A stretch of 64,000 nucleotides of DNA, from positions 29,114,327 through 29,178,326 of the forward strand of contig JAJEKV010000006.1 of assembly GCA_021234155.1 (NCBI GenBank), in the 5' to 3' direction. Origin of the DNA: Isoetes taiwanensis. Its lineage: Eukaryota; Streptophyta; Lycopodiopsida; Isoetales; Isoetaceae. Positions within the stretch are counted from its first letter, which is position 1; the number at the start of each line of letters is the position of its first letter. The translations under genes and the position numbers were made by a program. The notes below the pieces were generated by a model. It did not search any database and was not told where the DNA came from. It was given only the letters and a program-made list of their open reading frames with translations. This document shows, in pieces, positions 12,185-21,609 of this stretch.

Positions 12185-12922
12185 CACTACTACAGAATAG
12201 GCAGTTTGCGACGTCATTTGCGACGTCTTTGCGACGTAACGAGAACATCAAACGTCGCATGCACACGCTTTAATAACGTTTCCCGCTCGTCGCAAATGAC
12301 GTCGCCGTGGATTCGTCGCAGCGCGACGTCACGTCGCATGTGCGACATCACGTCGCATGTGCAACGTATTAGCGACGTCGTGGACGTCCCAAATACGTAC
12401 AAAATATGTCCTTATGACGTTTTACAGACGTCGCTCATATGTTGCTAAGACGTACATATATGTGCGTCCAAAATGTTTTTTCGTGGACTTGAACCCCTAA
12501 CCTTTAGCTAACAAACCTGAAGCCTTACCAACACCTCAATAACTTATATTTGTATTTATTTTGTGTTTATTCTTAAAGTCGTAATGAGACGTTGTAATGA
12601 CGTTGCACTTGCGACGCGTCACGTCGCAAATGCGACGTGGCACGTACAATATGCAACGTAACACGTTTCACATGTGACGTCACACGTTGCACCTGCGACG
12701 TGACACGTCGCTTAACTTTTAACGGCCGCATTGCCATGTCAGCTGCCACATAGGATACCTTTGCGACGTCTGACCAAACGTTTCAATAGCGACGTGGGAC
12801 GTTGCATATGCGACGTCGTTTGAATTTTGCGCGACGTCTTTAGAACGCGCACGAATTTTGCGACGTGGACGTTTCAAATACGTCGCAAATCGACGTCGCA
12901 AACAACCCATTCTCTAGTAGTG
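12185..12922. mobile_element. CACTA-type non-autonomous element (738 bp) with TAA target duplication
   Basis: Left terminus CACTACTACAGAA, right terminus TTCTCTAGTAGTG, flanked by TAA on both sides (12182-12184 and 12923-12925). Both subterminal regions are packed with GCGACGTC/ACGTCGCA motifs in both orientations, typical of CMC/EnSpm transposase-binding repeats. There is no coding capacity. It sits in the transposase-like gene and splits it. Confidence 0.9.
12493..12545 (-). other. tRNA-like relic inside the CACTA element
   Basis: The minus strand reads GTTGGTAAGGCTTCAGG, a possible anticodon hairpin and then GGGGTTCAAGTCC, which matches a tRNA B box and T loop. The acceptor stem and much of the D arm are missing. 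It is a tRNA-derived fragment, not a working tRNA. Confidence 0.5.
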
Positions 12923-13799
12923 TAAATTCATAATGCATCATAAATGCATGCTGAACAAACAAAGTATCATGCTTTGTGTCATCCGATATATAATAATGGG
13001 TATCCTTCATCACATCATTTGATACAGGATCTACAAAGTATGTAATATGCACTAAGATAGTAACCTATTTGCTAGTCCAATATGCAGATTGGACTTGATT
13101 TTGTAGCTGGATACTAAAGTTCTCAGCAAAATCTACAACTGACAAAAGAGTACCTGGTGAAAGATTTTCCAGCAACTCCTTAAATTGCTTGGCCTGCCAC
13201 TTATGCCTGAAACTATGCAAAGGAAATTTAGCCAACCTGTCAATTAACTTGTGTACTAAAGCTCGCGGCTCAGTTTCTTTCCACAAACGCCAAGATTTTC
13301 TTTGGCTTTCCCCACTTATCTTTTCCACCTTCTTCATAATCCCAAGATCCCCAACTAATGATCCTTCGGTTGCTAACTCTAGTGGACATATGGATAGGCT
13401 GGGATATACCACAATTAGTGCAAACTCCATCTATGCAATCTTTTTGTGGAATTCCTGGTTCTCCTCCTTTGCACAAAGAATAGATCGCCACAACTCAGAA
13501 GTTGTCTTATATTTCTTTCTCTTGGCAAAACAAGCTTCTCCCACATCTCCCACATGATGACATACATCACATGTACAGGTTGCAAGGATTCACATGTTGA
13601 TTTCTCAATCTATTAAAGCCATCTAAAAGCATTTGCAACCGCATCGATGTATGCAACAACAAGAGTTAAATTGCTTCAATTTCAATACGTATCATGGCTT
13701 TAATTTCTCAAAAGCCCTTTGGCGGATCTTCACTGCCGGATATTGCTCTTTGAATTTGAGGAACATTTCTGGCTGGATAATAACAACAATAGTAATCAG

Positions 13800-14180
13800 T
13801 TTACATGCATGATGTCTTAGGTGCAAAACTAAGACTTCACAATGACTAACTACAACTAGAACTGAATCTATTGCACCTAAAAAATGCAGTGGGTTTGTGG
13901 CATCTACGACTACTACTATTTGGTAAGTCAGTAACTATCACCTAACCTTGAACTCCGCACTTAAATCACACTGCCATCGGTCACCTAAAACTGCCAACTA
14001 GAACTAACACCTACAACTTGCAACTACCACCTGCAACTTCAGACTATGACCTGCAACTATCTCTAAAATTATGGCCTTTTAGTGCAAGGTAAGTCCATAA
14101 CATGTCACACTGTAACCTGTAACTTGGACTGCAACCTGCAAATGCATACTGTTACATGGAACTATAACATAAATTACTAC
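13800..14180. repeat. Degenerate short repeat in an intron
   Basis: Many loose copies of ACCTGCAACT/CTACAACTTGCAACTA lie in the intron of the transposase-like gene. The unit length is irregular. Confidence 0.5.
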
Positions 14181-15077
14181 TATGGTTGGGACTCCAACTT
14201 GCAAGTATCTCACAACTACATAGTGCCTAAATCATTTAGGAAAATTAGCAAACACCATTCATCAAACACATATATTTGAGTTCAATCTAACCAAATAAAA
14301 TACATCAAACATGCTACCAAAACTTTGGAAACAAGTAAGCGCAAAATAAGGCAATAAACTAACCTGTGTATCTTCCAGATAATGAGTTGCATGCTCCTCT
14401 TTAACATTCTTCTCCAACCTTTTATATCTCACGTCTTTTACATTTAGCGAGACCCTTGTATTTATGTCCCAAAAATTCTGGACCAACTCAATAATATCAT
14501 TTCCAATTGAATCGATCCTCTTTGACCTTTTATAAAACACCCATCCAGTTTTATTAATGACTATCTCCTTGTGTTTATCCCTTGCAATCGCAATATTTCT
14601 TGGATGGATTCCCAAAACTTTTCCCAAGCTTCTCTTACTAACAATTTCACTGGTGCAACCTTGTCCAATAGACATCGCAAGTACATTCTGCTTTGCAGCC
14701 ATAGAATCCGTACTAGTAGAAGATTTTACCGACTGGATATTTTCTCTAATATTATCAATTAAATGGTTCTTCACCTCCATATTCTTGAATTGGTCATCAA
14801 GAAACTCTGCAACTTCCTTTCGCTTCATGAACTCCTTTAGAACCTCTCTCTTTGCTTCGCTGTCCATTCGAGAAGTTTTTCTCACAAAGAAGAGTACTAA
14901 ACTAGCTACAATCTTATTCTTTTGAATTTTACTATGGCTGGTACTAGTAGAACCCCCTTGCATAATAGCTATCTTATCCTGTTTTCTACGTTTTCTCTGC
15001 ATTCTTTTTTTCAAAGTTTCCTGCTCTGTTGTTCTCTTTCTTTTCCTTTTGGAATTGTCTGTTGTATCTTCCATCAC

Positions 15078-15680
15078 TAGCTATAATTATCAGAAGAATG
15101 GAGAAGTAACAGAAGCTTACCGGTTACCGGCCTAATGTCATGTTTGCAAAAAAATAAACCAGATGCCAAAAATCACGCAATTACCCAGCATAGAAACAAC
15201 GAGGATTCTTCTCAGATTATACATCCCGTGATACAAATCCTGTGATACAAATTGAACCATCATACAAAATGAAGAAGCAAAGAGAAGAAAGCAAAACGTA
15301 GGAAGTTTTTGGAAAATAATTTGACATTTTGATTTCGTAAAACATTATTTCACATAGAAAATAAAATACAATACACTAGGGTTGTTGGCATACCTGATCC
15401 AGAGATAATCAGACATTTCTTGCAGAGATAATCAGACATTTCTTGCGGGATACCCGAATGAACAACTCAGTTCATGTGGTTCTCCCCCATTTTTTTTCAC
15501 ATTGCTCTTTGCCGTAAACAAACAGCAAACTAGCATCCTCACCACAAAAATTTTGAATTCCTACATTGGCATAGTTGTTAAACCATTAATGCCAAGATAA
15601 TATAGTAACAAACAATATTTTAAAAAGCTAGTATACGAACTACTTTTGGGGCTACTTTTGGGGACGGGGGGACAACCGAC
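15078..15680. other. Right subterminal region of the TIR element
   Basis: Promoter-side flank of the minus-strand transposase-like gene. There is a tandem pair AGAGATAATCAGACATTTCTTGC (15400-15445) and a CTACTTTTGGGG pair at 15639-15663. No open frame of note. Confidence 0.45.
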
Positions 15681-15713
15681 TTGATACACTATATTGTGCT
15701 TCACCCCACCACA

Positions 15714-17124
15714 AACCCACCAAAAACACATTAAAAAGCCCATAAACATCTAGTTTGTTATGCGAAATGGCCATAAACACCTAGCTTGTTATGAAAACCA
15801 CCATAAACCACTATAAAACTCTCGGGCTCTGGTTGTTAAGGCGGATAACACCCTAGAGTCAGAATGTTATGCCCTACTATAACAAACTCGAGCTCATAAG
15901 TATGCCCATAGTTTAAACATGACCACGCCCGATATTTAAGGCGCGTAGGTGTAATGGTCTTAACTATGGTGAGAGAGCATTATAAACACAATCATGAAAG
16001 TATAGACGGCCCTTAAGGATGAAAAGATGAGGTCATGAATGCCCTTGTCATTTTAGAATATTCTCAACTTTGGAACATGGTTTGACTAGGATTGATCTTG
16101 AGTAAACATTACGAATGCTCTTCTAGACTATGCCTTTTTTTCATTTTTGTTTTCTTGGGGTGGGGAAAGAGAGTTTGACTTCCATACTCCTTCGCCGAAA
16201 GCCTCTCTCTTTGATCATTTTAATGCCTAGCACTGCTAGGTCGACGTTTTTCACCTAATTGGTATATTTCTTAATGCTTTATGAGATAGCCGAATATTTC
16301 AAGTTCCGAAATCGATTTTTTCTTTGTGTTCATAAAAAATACATGGATAAAAATCTACCAGCAAGTTTCGTTATGATATAAAAATACAATCTCCACGACT
16401 TTATTTATGGGTGTTTATGGGTTTCATTTTTAGGATTCAATACTTAACCATTGATCTCCAAAGATATGCCGCATGATGCCAAATCAATGGCTAACATCTT
16501 TTCGCAAAAAAAAAAAAAAAAATGCTTTGCCACTTTCTAAGGTCACTTTCAAACATGTTTTGTCACTTTCAATTCCCATGGTTTCAAACCGGACCTTTGT
16601 AAAAAATTAACTTAAAAAAAAGCAATGGGCCCAAACCGTCGTCAAAGAAGCATCCGGGCGGGCGGAATGATTTGCACGAAGGATCCCACACCATACAAAC
16701 GATTAAAGAAGTGAACATGCCTTGCTCTCCCCTACTTAGATCTTCGAATCTGAAACCCTGAGTATCTGTGCCCTTTGCGTGCCTTTAGTCCGGATGCCTG
16801 CGCCTTACTCTCAACATGTCCACAAAGCCTTAACCAACTCAATAAAACCATGCAAACACAAATCAGAATAAACACATACCGCAATCTCCGGACGTGAACC
16901 TTCACCGCCAACAAGCAGCTCGGATCGTTGCAAACATACACTCCACATACGATTTTCAATACTATATTGGGCCCAAATCTGGGCCCAACCTTTGCCACAA
17001 GTACGGCCCCCAGATACCAAACTCAGACATTGGAAGTTTATGATGTAAAAAATACGATCGGTCTATCTTAAATTATCTTACGATGTGCTAGCTCAACAAA
17101 AAATTTCAAATGTCAAGCCTAGTG
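15714..17124. repeat. Dispersed repeat half R1 (copy 1)
   Basis: About 1.4 kb closely similar to 49431-50755, with small indels. It starts around ACCCACC and ends in AAGCCTAGTG. Beyond that end the two copies diverge: here the hydrolase block follows, at 50756 unrelated DNA. The terminal TAGTG could mean a CACTA-type end on the minus strand, but I found no partner end. It contains a CCTAGC-ACT-GCTAGG hairpin (about 16226) and has no coding potential. Confidence 0.8.
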
Positions 17125-17305
17125 GCTTGAAAAAACAAAAAAAACTATAATTCCCCACGACGCAACAAAATACAAAAGAAATTATACTTCGCCACGACGT
17201 AACAAAGCCATAAATTCAGCATGGCATAAAACGCTGACCTCTCTCCCGGACAAACGGACTACAGAAATCTGCTGCCAATTTGGAACCAGGTATAGAATCA
17301 ATCTG

Positions 17306-18674
17306 GTGGATCAATCTGTCGGCTGTTTGAAATTGAGCTTGGTGAAGGTGCTGGTGCGCCATAGCCACCGGAAGTACAGAGCTCTGGGTTTGACCCAGGA
17401 GATTCAGGAACTAGAAAACGGAGCCCGGATTCAATACTGGGCGCCCAAAAAGGAGAAGCATCAGGGCAAGCCGAGCCTGTTACTCATCCATGGATTCGCG
17501 GCCGACGGGACCTTGGGATGGATCAATCAGGTGCCGGATCTGGCCAAGCATTTCGCCCTCGTCGTTCCGGATCTCGTTTTCTTCGGCAATTCCTTCACGG
17601 ATGCCGAGGATCGGTCGGAAATATTCCAGGCCCAATGCATGCTCCTGCTCCTGCAGCGCCTCAAAATCGAGCAGGCCTCTGTCGTGGGCACCAGCTACGG
17701 CGGCATCGTCGCATTCCATTTGGCCGATTTGGCCCCCCTTTTGATCCGCAAGGTCGTCATCGCCAGCTCCGGCGTTTGCATGATCCCTGCAATAGACACT
17801 GGACGTGGATGTCCAGAGAGGGATTGCATGCATTTGCATGCATCCCTAAGAGGTTGCATGCATCCCTAGAGGGGTTGCATGCATGCATGGAGGGTTGCTA
17901 GCTATAAAGAGGCTCGGGGGAGAGCTCATGAGGCATTCAGTATCTGTGCTGAGCTCGTGGTTGGGTGGCGAGTATAGCTAGCACGTCATTTGTGCGTTTC
18001 AGTCCCCTCCTCCAACGACAGACTGCTTCGCCAATTCAATGCCATGCATATCTCAGAAGTTCTTCTTCCTCGCGACATCTCTGTCATCAAAAAGGGCATC
18101 AACAATGCCCTCTATAAACCCCTTAAATTCATCCCCGATTTCCTCGTTCGAGATTTTGAAAATGTGGGTCTTCTGCTTAATTTGTTCGATTCCTCTCATG
18201 GGCTTTCAATATCACGCAGAAAATTTAATTGCGTTTTGTTCAATTGCAGGTTTTTGGAGGTTACCGTAACAGAAGGGAGAAAATTGAGCTGCTCAATGAA
18301 ATGGTCACAGTGCGAAGATGCGCCACCTCTTCTGTTATATCCGCGTAAAATCGCCGCATGATTTTGATCGGGTTATTGCATGGATGATCGGGGGTTCATG
18401 TTTGGGAATTTTGGCGGGAGGTGTTGATCTTGTGGGGAGATTCTCGACAGAGTTTTTGATGTGGAGCTTGCACATAAGCTTCATAAGTAAGTGATTAAAA
18501 GCTCAATGATATACACTAAATAAGGTGCTAATAAACGTAATATTTTTGCGGGCATTTATTAGGCGCAGAGAGCCCGACTAGAGATCATCCCAAGAACTCC
18601 GCCATGTGCCCCAAATTGAGAAACCAAAAAAATTCAACAAGCACGTCATAGCATTCTTAAATGGTGGAAAATAA
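17306..18674 (+). pseudogene. Alpha/beta-hydrolase pseudogene, copy 1
   Basis: Encodes a plant-type alpha/beta-hydrolase fold: LLIHGFAADG, PDLVFFG, and the nucleophile elbow GTSYGG (17687-17704, Ser present). It then continues, after an insertion, with LLRQFNAMHISEVLLPRDIS. An intron (about 18169-18249) joins DFEN to VFGG. The last exon (about 18561-18674) would carry the catalytic His motif seen intact in copy 2 as GHVPQIEKP, but here one extra base near 18600 shifts the frame to a stop. Compared with copy 2, roughly 45 bp including the start ATG are deleted. A 214-bp LTR-like insert at 17788-18001 interrupts the frame. It belongs to the family of small plant esterases or monoacylglycerol-lipase-like hydrolases; the substrate is unknown. 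Confidence 0.85.
17788..18001 (+). mobile_element. Solo-LTR-like insertion in the hydrolase pseudogene
   Basis: 214 bp absent from the second hydrolase copy. It begins TGCAATAGACAC and ends GTGCGTTTCA, and is flanked by ATCCC (17783-17787) and GTCCC (18002-18006), a 5-bp target duplication with one mismatch. It contains GCTATAAAGAGG, a plausible TATA box, and three near-copies of GTTGCATGCATCCCT. TG...CA ends, a 5-bp duplication and an internal TATA fit a short solo LTR or TRIM-type element. Confidence 0.7.
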
Positions 18675-18829
18675 GCATTTCGTATGACGACTTTTCCCCC
18701 GCTTGAAGTTTTTGGCAAATAAGATTAAGAATTTGGAATTTGACCTCGCCCATCTAGAAGAAAGTGGTGCAACGTTAAACATATTACAACATGGTGAAAA
18801 ATTGCATTATATTTTACATTATATTGTTA

Positions 18830-18857
18830 CTAGTAATGGTGCCTAGCGTTGCTGGGC
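18830..18857 (-). mobile_element. Helitron 3' terminus (minus orientation)
   Basis: The minus strand reads a hairpin GCCCAGC-AAC-GCTAGGC, seven bases, then CTAG followed by host T, the standard Helitron 3' end. It lies exactly where the copy-2 hydrolase block continues uninterrupted. The 5' TC end should lie to the right; I could not place it, so the body length is unknown. Confidence 0.65.
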
Positions 18858-18859
18858 AT

Positions 18860-20680
18860 AAGTCAAGAAGAACGTGTAAATGATATTATTTAGGATTAGA
18901 GCTGCTTCAAAAAATCATTTATGCTTGTGCTTATGCTTGTGCTCTTGAAGGTTTCAAGAGCTTAATGGCCTTTTATCCAATTTCACATTGTATCTCTACA
19001 TGTTCTCATCTATCAGAAGTGTATTGTATTGTATTGTATTTCTGCATCTTTTTCAATTTTTATCTTGTGGAGTGTGTGGGGTATCTGGAGGTTCGATTCC
19101 TCCACCACCTCTTTATTTTGCTAGTTAAGGATGTTTGCCACGTGCAATCAGCAATTTTAATCCTTTTTCGAGATCTCAATGTGGAATGTTCTTTTTATTT
19201 ATCTCTTTTATCCTTTCCCAGATCTTAATGGTTCAATGTTCTTTTATTTATCCCTTTTAAGTGTGTATTACCACATGTATGGTTCTATGGATCAGACCAT
19301 TGACTTAGACCTAGATTGAATGATAGTTCGTTAGAAATAGAGTCGCAATATCCCACCCTCACTTCCGGCACTACTATTCCACTCATGTTCTGTCACTTCT
19401 TCAGGAATATGCAGTTAGATCTATATGGCATATTTTTAACGAAGAATTAGCAAACTTCTGGGGGGTCTTGCTTGGCAATAAAATTTTTGATTGTGGCCGC
19501 CACATCAGGAACTGTCAGGCTGTAATGGAATGTCAAAATCCAAAAACTTTGTTATTGGGTTTTTGCAATTCGTCAAGGTATAAGAACTTCCTGCTCGGTG
19601 GAATCGGGCCTTAGTAAAAATTATCGTTATGGCTCGTAACATTCAGAATTCTTCCCCTCTTTTTTTTTGAAGAGGTCCATATTTAAAGAGGTAAATGTTG
19701 TTCCATAACTTCACATAGCTTATTATTTTTTGGCATGTCTTTCATTTTCATTTTGTGATGTACGACCTACTTGTCCACGGCGAACTTAGCTTTAGTGTTT
19801 CTACTACCTACTTGTCCACGGTGACCTTAGCTTTAGTGTTTCTACTAATGATGAACTTAGCTTTAGTGTTTCTACGACCTACTTGTCGACGTGAACTTAG
19901 CTTTAGTGTTTCTACTAATGTTTGATAATGTTGCTCAGTAGCATGCATCCGGACTCCTACGACCTAGATAGGCAGGGAACACAATATTAAGCTTAATGTA
20001 CCTTCCAGATTATTCAAGCTTGTGTTTAATCATTGATTATCATGTGTGCATACATATTCATTATGAAGAACAATGATACACAATTGATCTGTTAGACCAA
20101 GCTTCCTAGAGCAAATGGCAGCTATATAAAGTTGTACTTTCCAGATTTTAAGTTGAGCACATAAAAGAGACCATATTTTCAGTTGTACATGAAGATAATT
20201 CTTCTACTTTACAGACCTAACATGATAGATAATAATATGCAACACAAACATCAAGGCTAAAAAAAATGCATGTAAAAGGGAACAGGCATTCTTCTGCACC
20301 GAACTTAATAACCGGCTCTTCTCTAAGCAAGCATCAAAGCAAACATGCATGTAGAATGGGTGGAATACATATAATTCCTAAGCAAAAAGGCAAGTACAAC
20401 AAATACCTGTCTCATCAACACTAAGCCCAGATCAGCAAGACCTCCAGATTTTATGTCTGTTTGTAGATGCAAGCACATGTCCTTTTCTCAGAGTCTGCTT
20501 CATCCATGATCATTCATAGCATAAAAAACTTTGTGCAAGCTTCAAAGCGAGCAAAGGAATTTTGAAACTGTCTTTGGAAGTCTCAGAAGGGCAAAGGAAT
20601 TTTGAAACCATCTGCTCTGGGAGGTCTCAGAAGTCCAAATCTGGCATCGATATCATTCTATTAACTCAAATGGTGCTATC
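18860..20680. other. Possible Helitron body and spacer; no gene
   Basis: AT-rich sequence with no supported coding frame. The 87-codon frame at 18965-19228 has no domain. A run of GTATT repeats lies at 19019-19039, and a 41-bp tandem repeat at 19762-19925 is listed separately. Confidence 0.4.
19762..19925. repeat. Tandem repeat of about 41 bp, four units
   Basis: The unit contains GACCTACTTGTCCACGG and GAACTTAGCTTTAGTGTTTC. The third unit is shortened to GATGAACTTAGC... and the others differ by a few bases. Confidence 0.85.
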
Positions 20681-20683
20681 TTC

Positions 20684-21094
20684 TTGATGCAATGGGAGAC
20701 ATTTGAAGAAGAGCTCCCACGGCCAATAAAGCCTGCTGCACTCCAGCAACAAAGCATCCAACCATCAGTTCGGCTTCACCCAGTGTTCCATGTGTCTTTG
20801 TTGGAACGCTATATGGCGAATCCATTTCCAGATCAAGTACCTCCACCTCCACCACCAGTCGAGATTGATGATCATGAGGAGTTCGAGGTTCGAGAGATTC
20901 TGGACTCCAAGTTTCTCTGTCGACAATTGTATTACTTTGTCGATTGGGAAGGTTACCGCCAAGTGATAGAACCTCCCGGAGCCTACCGAGAATCAAAATT
21001 AAGCGGAGTTTCACCGACGCACCAACAAGCCAAGTTTGAGTATTTTCGCCCCGGCCCGGTGACTCGACTCGTCAGCCGTCGAGGGAGGGGATGG
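20684..21094 (+). pseudogene. Ty3/Gypsy chromovirus remnant: integrase tail and chromodomain
   Basis: The frame reads RLHPVFHVSLLERY, the usual end of a chromovirus integrase, then a chromodomain-like stretch from EFEVREILDSK through YFVDWEGY with its first aromatic residues present. A GPVT tail and a polypurine tract (GAGGGAGGGGA at 21081-21091) follow. Everything upstream (gag, protease, reverse transcriptase, most of integrase) is missing, so this is a truncated copy. The chromodomain of these elements normally guides integration into heterochromatin. Confidence 0.85.
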
Positions 21095-21526
21095 TGTGAT
21101 GACCATATGGATATTCGTATCATACGAACATTATACTCGTATGTACAAAAGATGGTTGTCACGGGATGCAAAAGGGTAGTTACACAAGACAGGATTTGAA
21201 CTCGTAACCTTCCAGTTGCGAGTCACACATCCTTGCCAAGTGCGCTACCAATATTTGTTGAAGACATTCCTTCACGTCTTTCTCATATGTGGGACTATCT
21301 CCAGGAGGTTCTAGAATATTCTATAACCTAAATGCATGCGCGACACTTGGCGCGATCTCATCCGTTGGAGTGGCACGATCCTAACCGTTGGCCTAGATAT
21401 ATAAGGGGGCACCTCCTTCTTGTCGAACCATTCCAGTTCAATGCCAGCCTTGAGCCTTCTAGGCATCTGTCTCGTGCTCCTGTTTGTCTTCGGGCCATTG
21501 TACTCTTGATTCTTGTTCATATATCA
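21095..21526 (+). mobile_element. Chromovirus 3' LTR (boundaries approximate)
   Basis: Starts TGTGATGACC just after the polypurine tract and contains GATATATAAGGGGGC, a TATA box, at about 21396. It may end in TATATCA near 21526; no second LTR is present for comparison. It contains an inverted tRNA-like stretch at 21188-21252. Confidence 0.6.
21188..21252 (-). other. tRNA-like relic inside the LTR
   Basis: The minus strand reads TTGGTAGCGCACTTGG, GACTCGCAACTGGAAGG and CGAGTTCAAATCCTG, the order D arm, anticodon arm, T loop of a tRNA. Stems do not pair well and the acceptor stem is absent. It is a second case, after 12493-12545, of a tRNA-like segment in an otherwise unrelated element. Confidence 0.5.
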
Positions 21527-21609
21527 GATTCTTTGCCGATCTTGGCATATTTCTTTCGTATTTCTTGCGTATTTTCCACGTATTTCCCTTGTTTTCGCAT
21601 AGGTTCATG

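Larger units (their letters stand above)
11281..15077 (-). pseudogene. Decayed DDE-transposase-like gene
   Basis: Exon 1 (15077 to 14364) is open and basic at its start, with an RKRKRTTEQETLKKR run, then QNFWDINTRVSLNVKDVRYKR and HYLEDTQ, ending at a GT donor. After an intron the frame resumes at 13768 (MFLKFKEQYPAV) and continues through FNSCCCIHRCGC, CDVCHH and KKYKTTSELW. The catalytic-like core follows: a SDGAAS motif (about 12127-12144) with a stop where the family usually has QFK, then NFFCSNHGKGEHDG (about 12003-12055). The C-terminal part has CFCANCLDAQWGKC. This SDG...QFK...HGKGxxDG pattern occurs in transposon-derived proteins of plants and animals, but I cannot assign a named superfamily. 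Damage includes stops (12120-12122 and the 13.6-kb region), a frameshift near 11480 and a CACTA-type insertion at 12185-12922. Confidence 0.7.
3936..15701. mobile_element. Large TIR element (11.8 kb) carrying a DDE-like gene and a RING/FCP1-like gene
   Basis: The left end (3936-3956) begins AAGCACAATATAGTGTATCA and the right end (15681-15701) is its perfect reverse complement over 21 bp. The ends sit where the R2 and R1 repeat halves are interrupted; those halves are almost contiguous at 49.1-50.8 kb, which acts as a paralogous empty site. Inside, a decayed transposase-like gene (11281-15077, -) lies near the right end and a multi-exon coiled-coil/RING/FCP1-like gene (4967-8754, +) near the left. 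Imperfect similarity continues outward (GGGTCC against GGGGTG next to AAGCAC), so the true termini may lie a few bases further out. I could not find a target-site duplication. The superfamily is unknown to me. Confidence 0.65.

Noticed and set aside
16220-16245. CCTAGC-ACT-GCTAGG in R1 as a Helitron 3' end
   Set aside because: The hairpin resembles those of the two Helitrons, but no CTRR follows at the right spacing on either strand, and the second copy at 49.94 kb also lacks it.
17111-17124. R1 as a complete CACTA element ending in TAGTG
   Set aside because: One end reads CACTAGGCTTGACA on the minus strand, but no matching opposite terminus or target duplication was found in either copy.
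21188-21252. Functional tRNA gene on the minus strand
   Set aside because: T-loop and D-loop motifs are present, but the acceptor stem is missing and stems do not pair; recorded as a tRNA-like relic.
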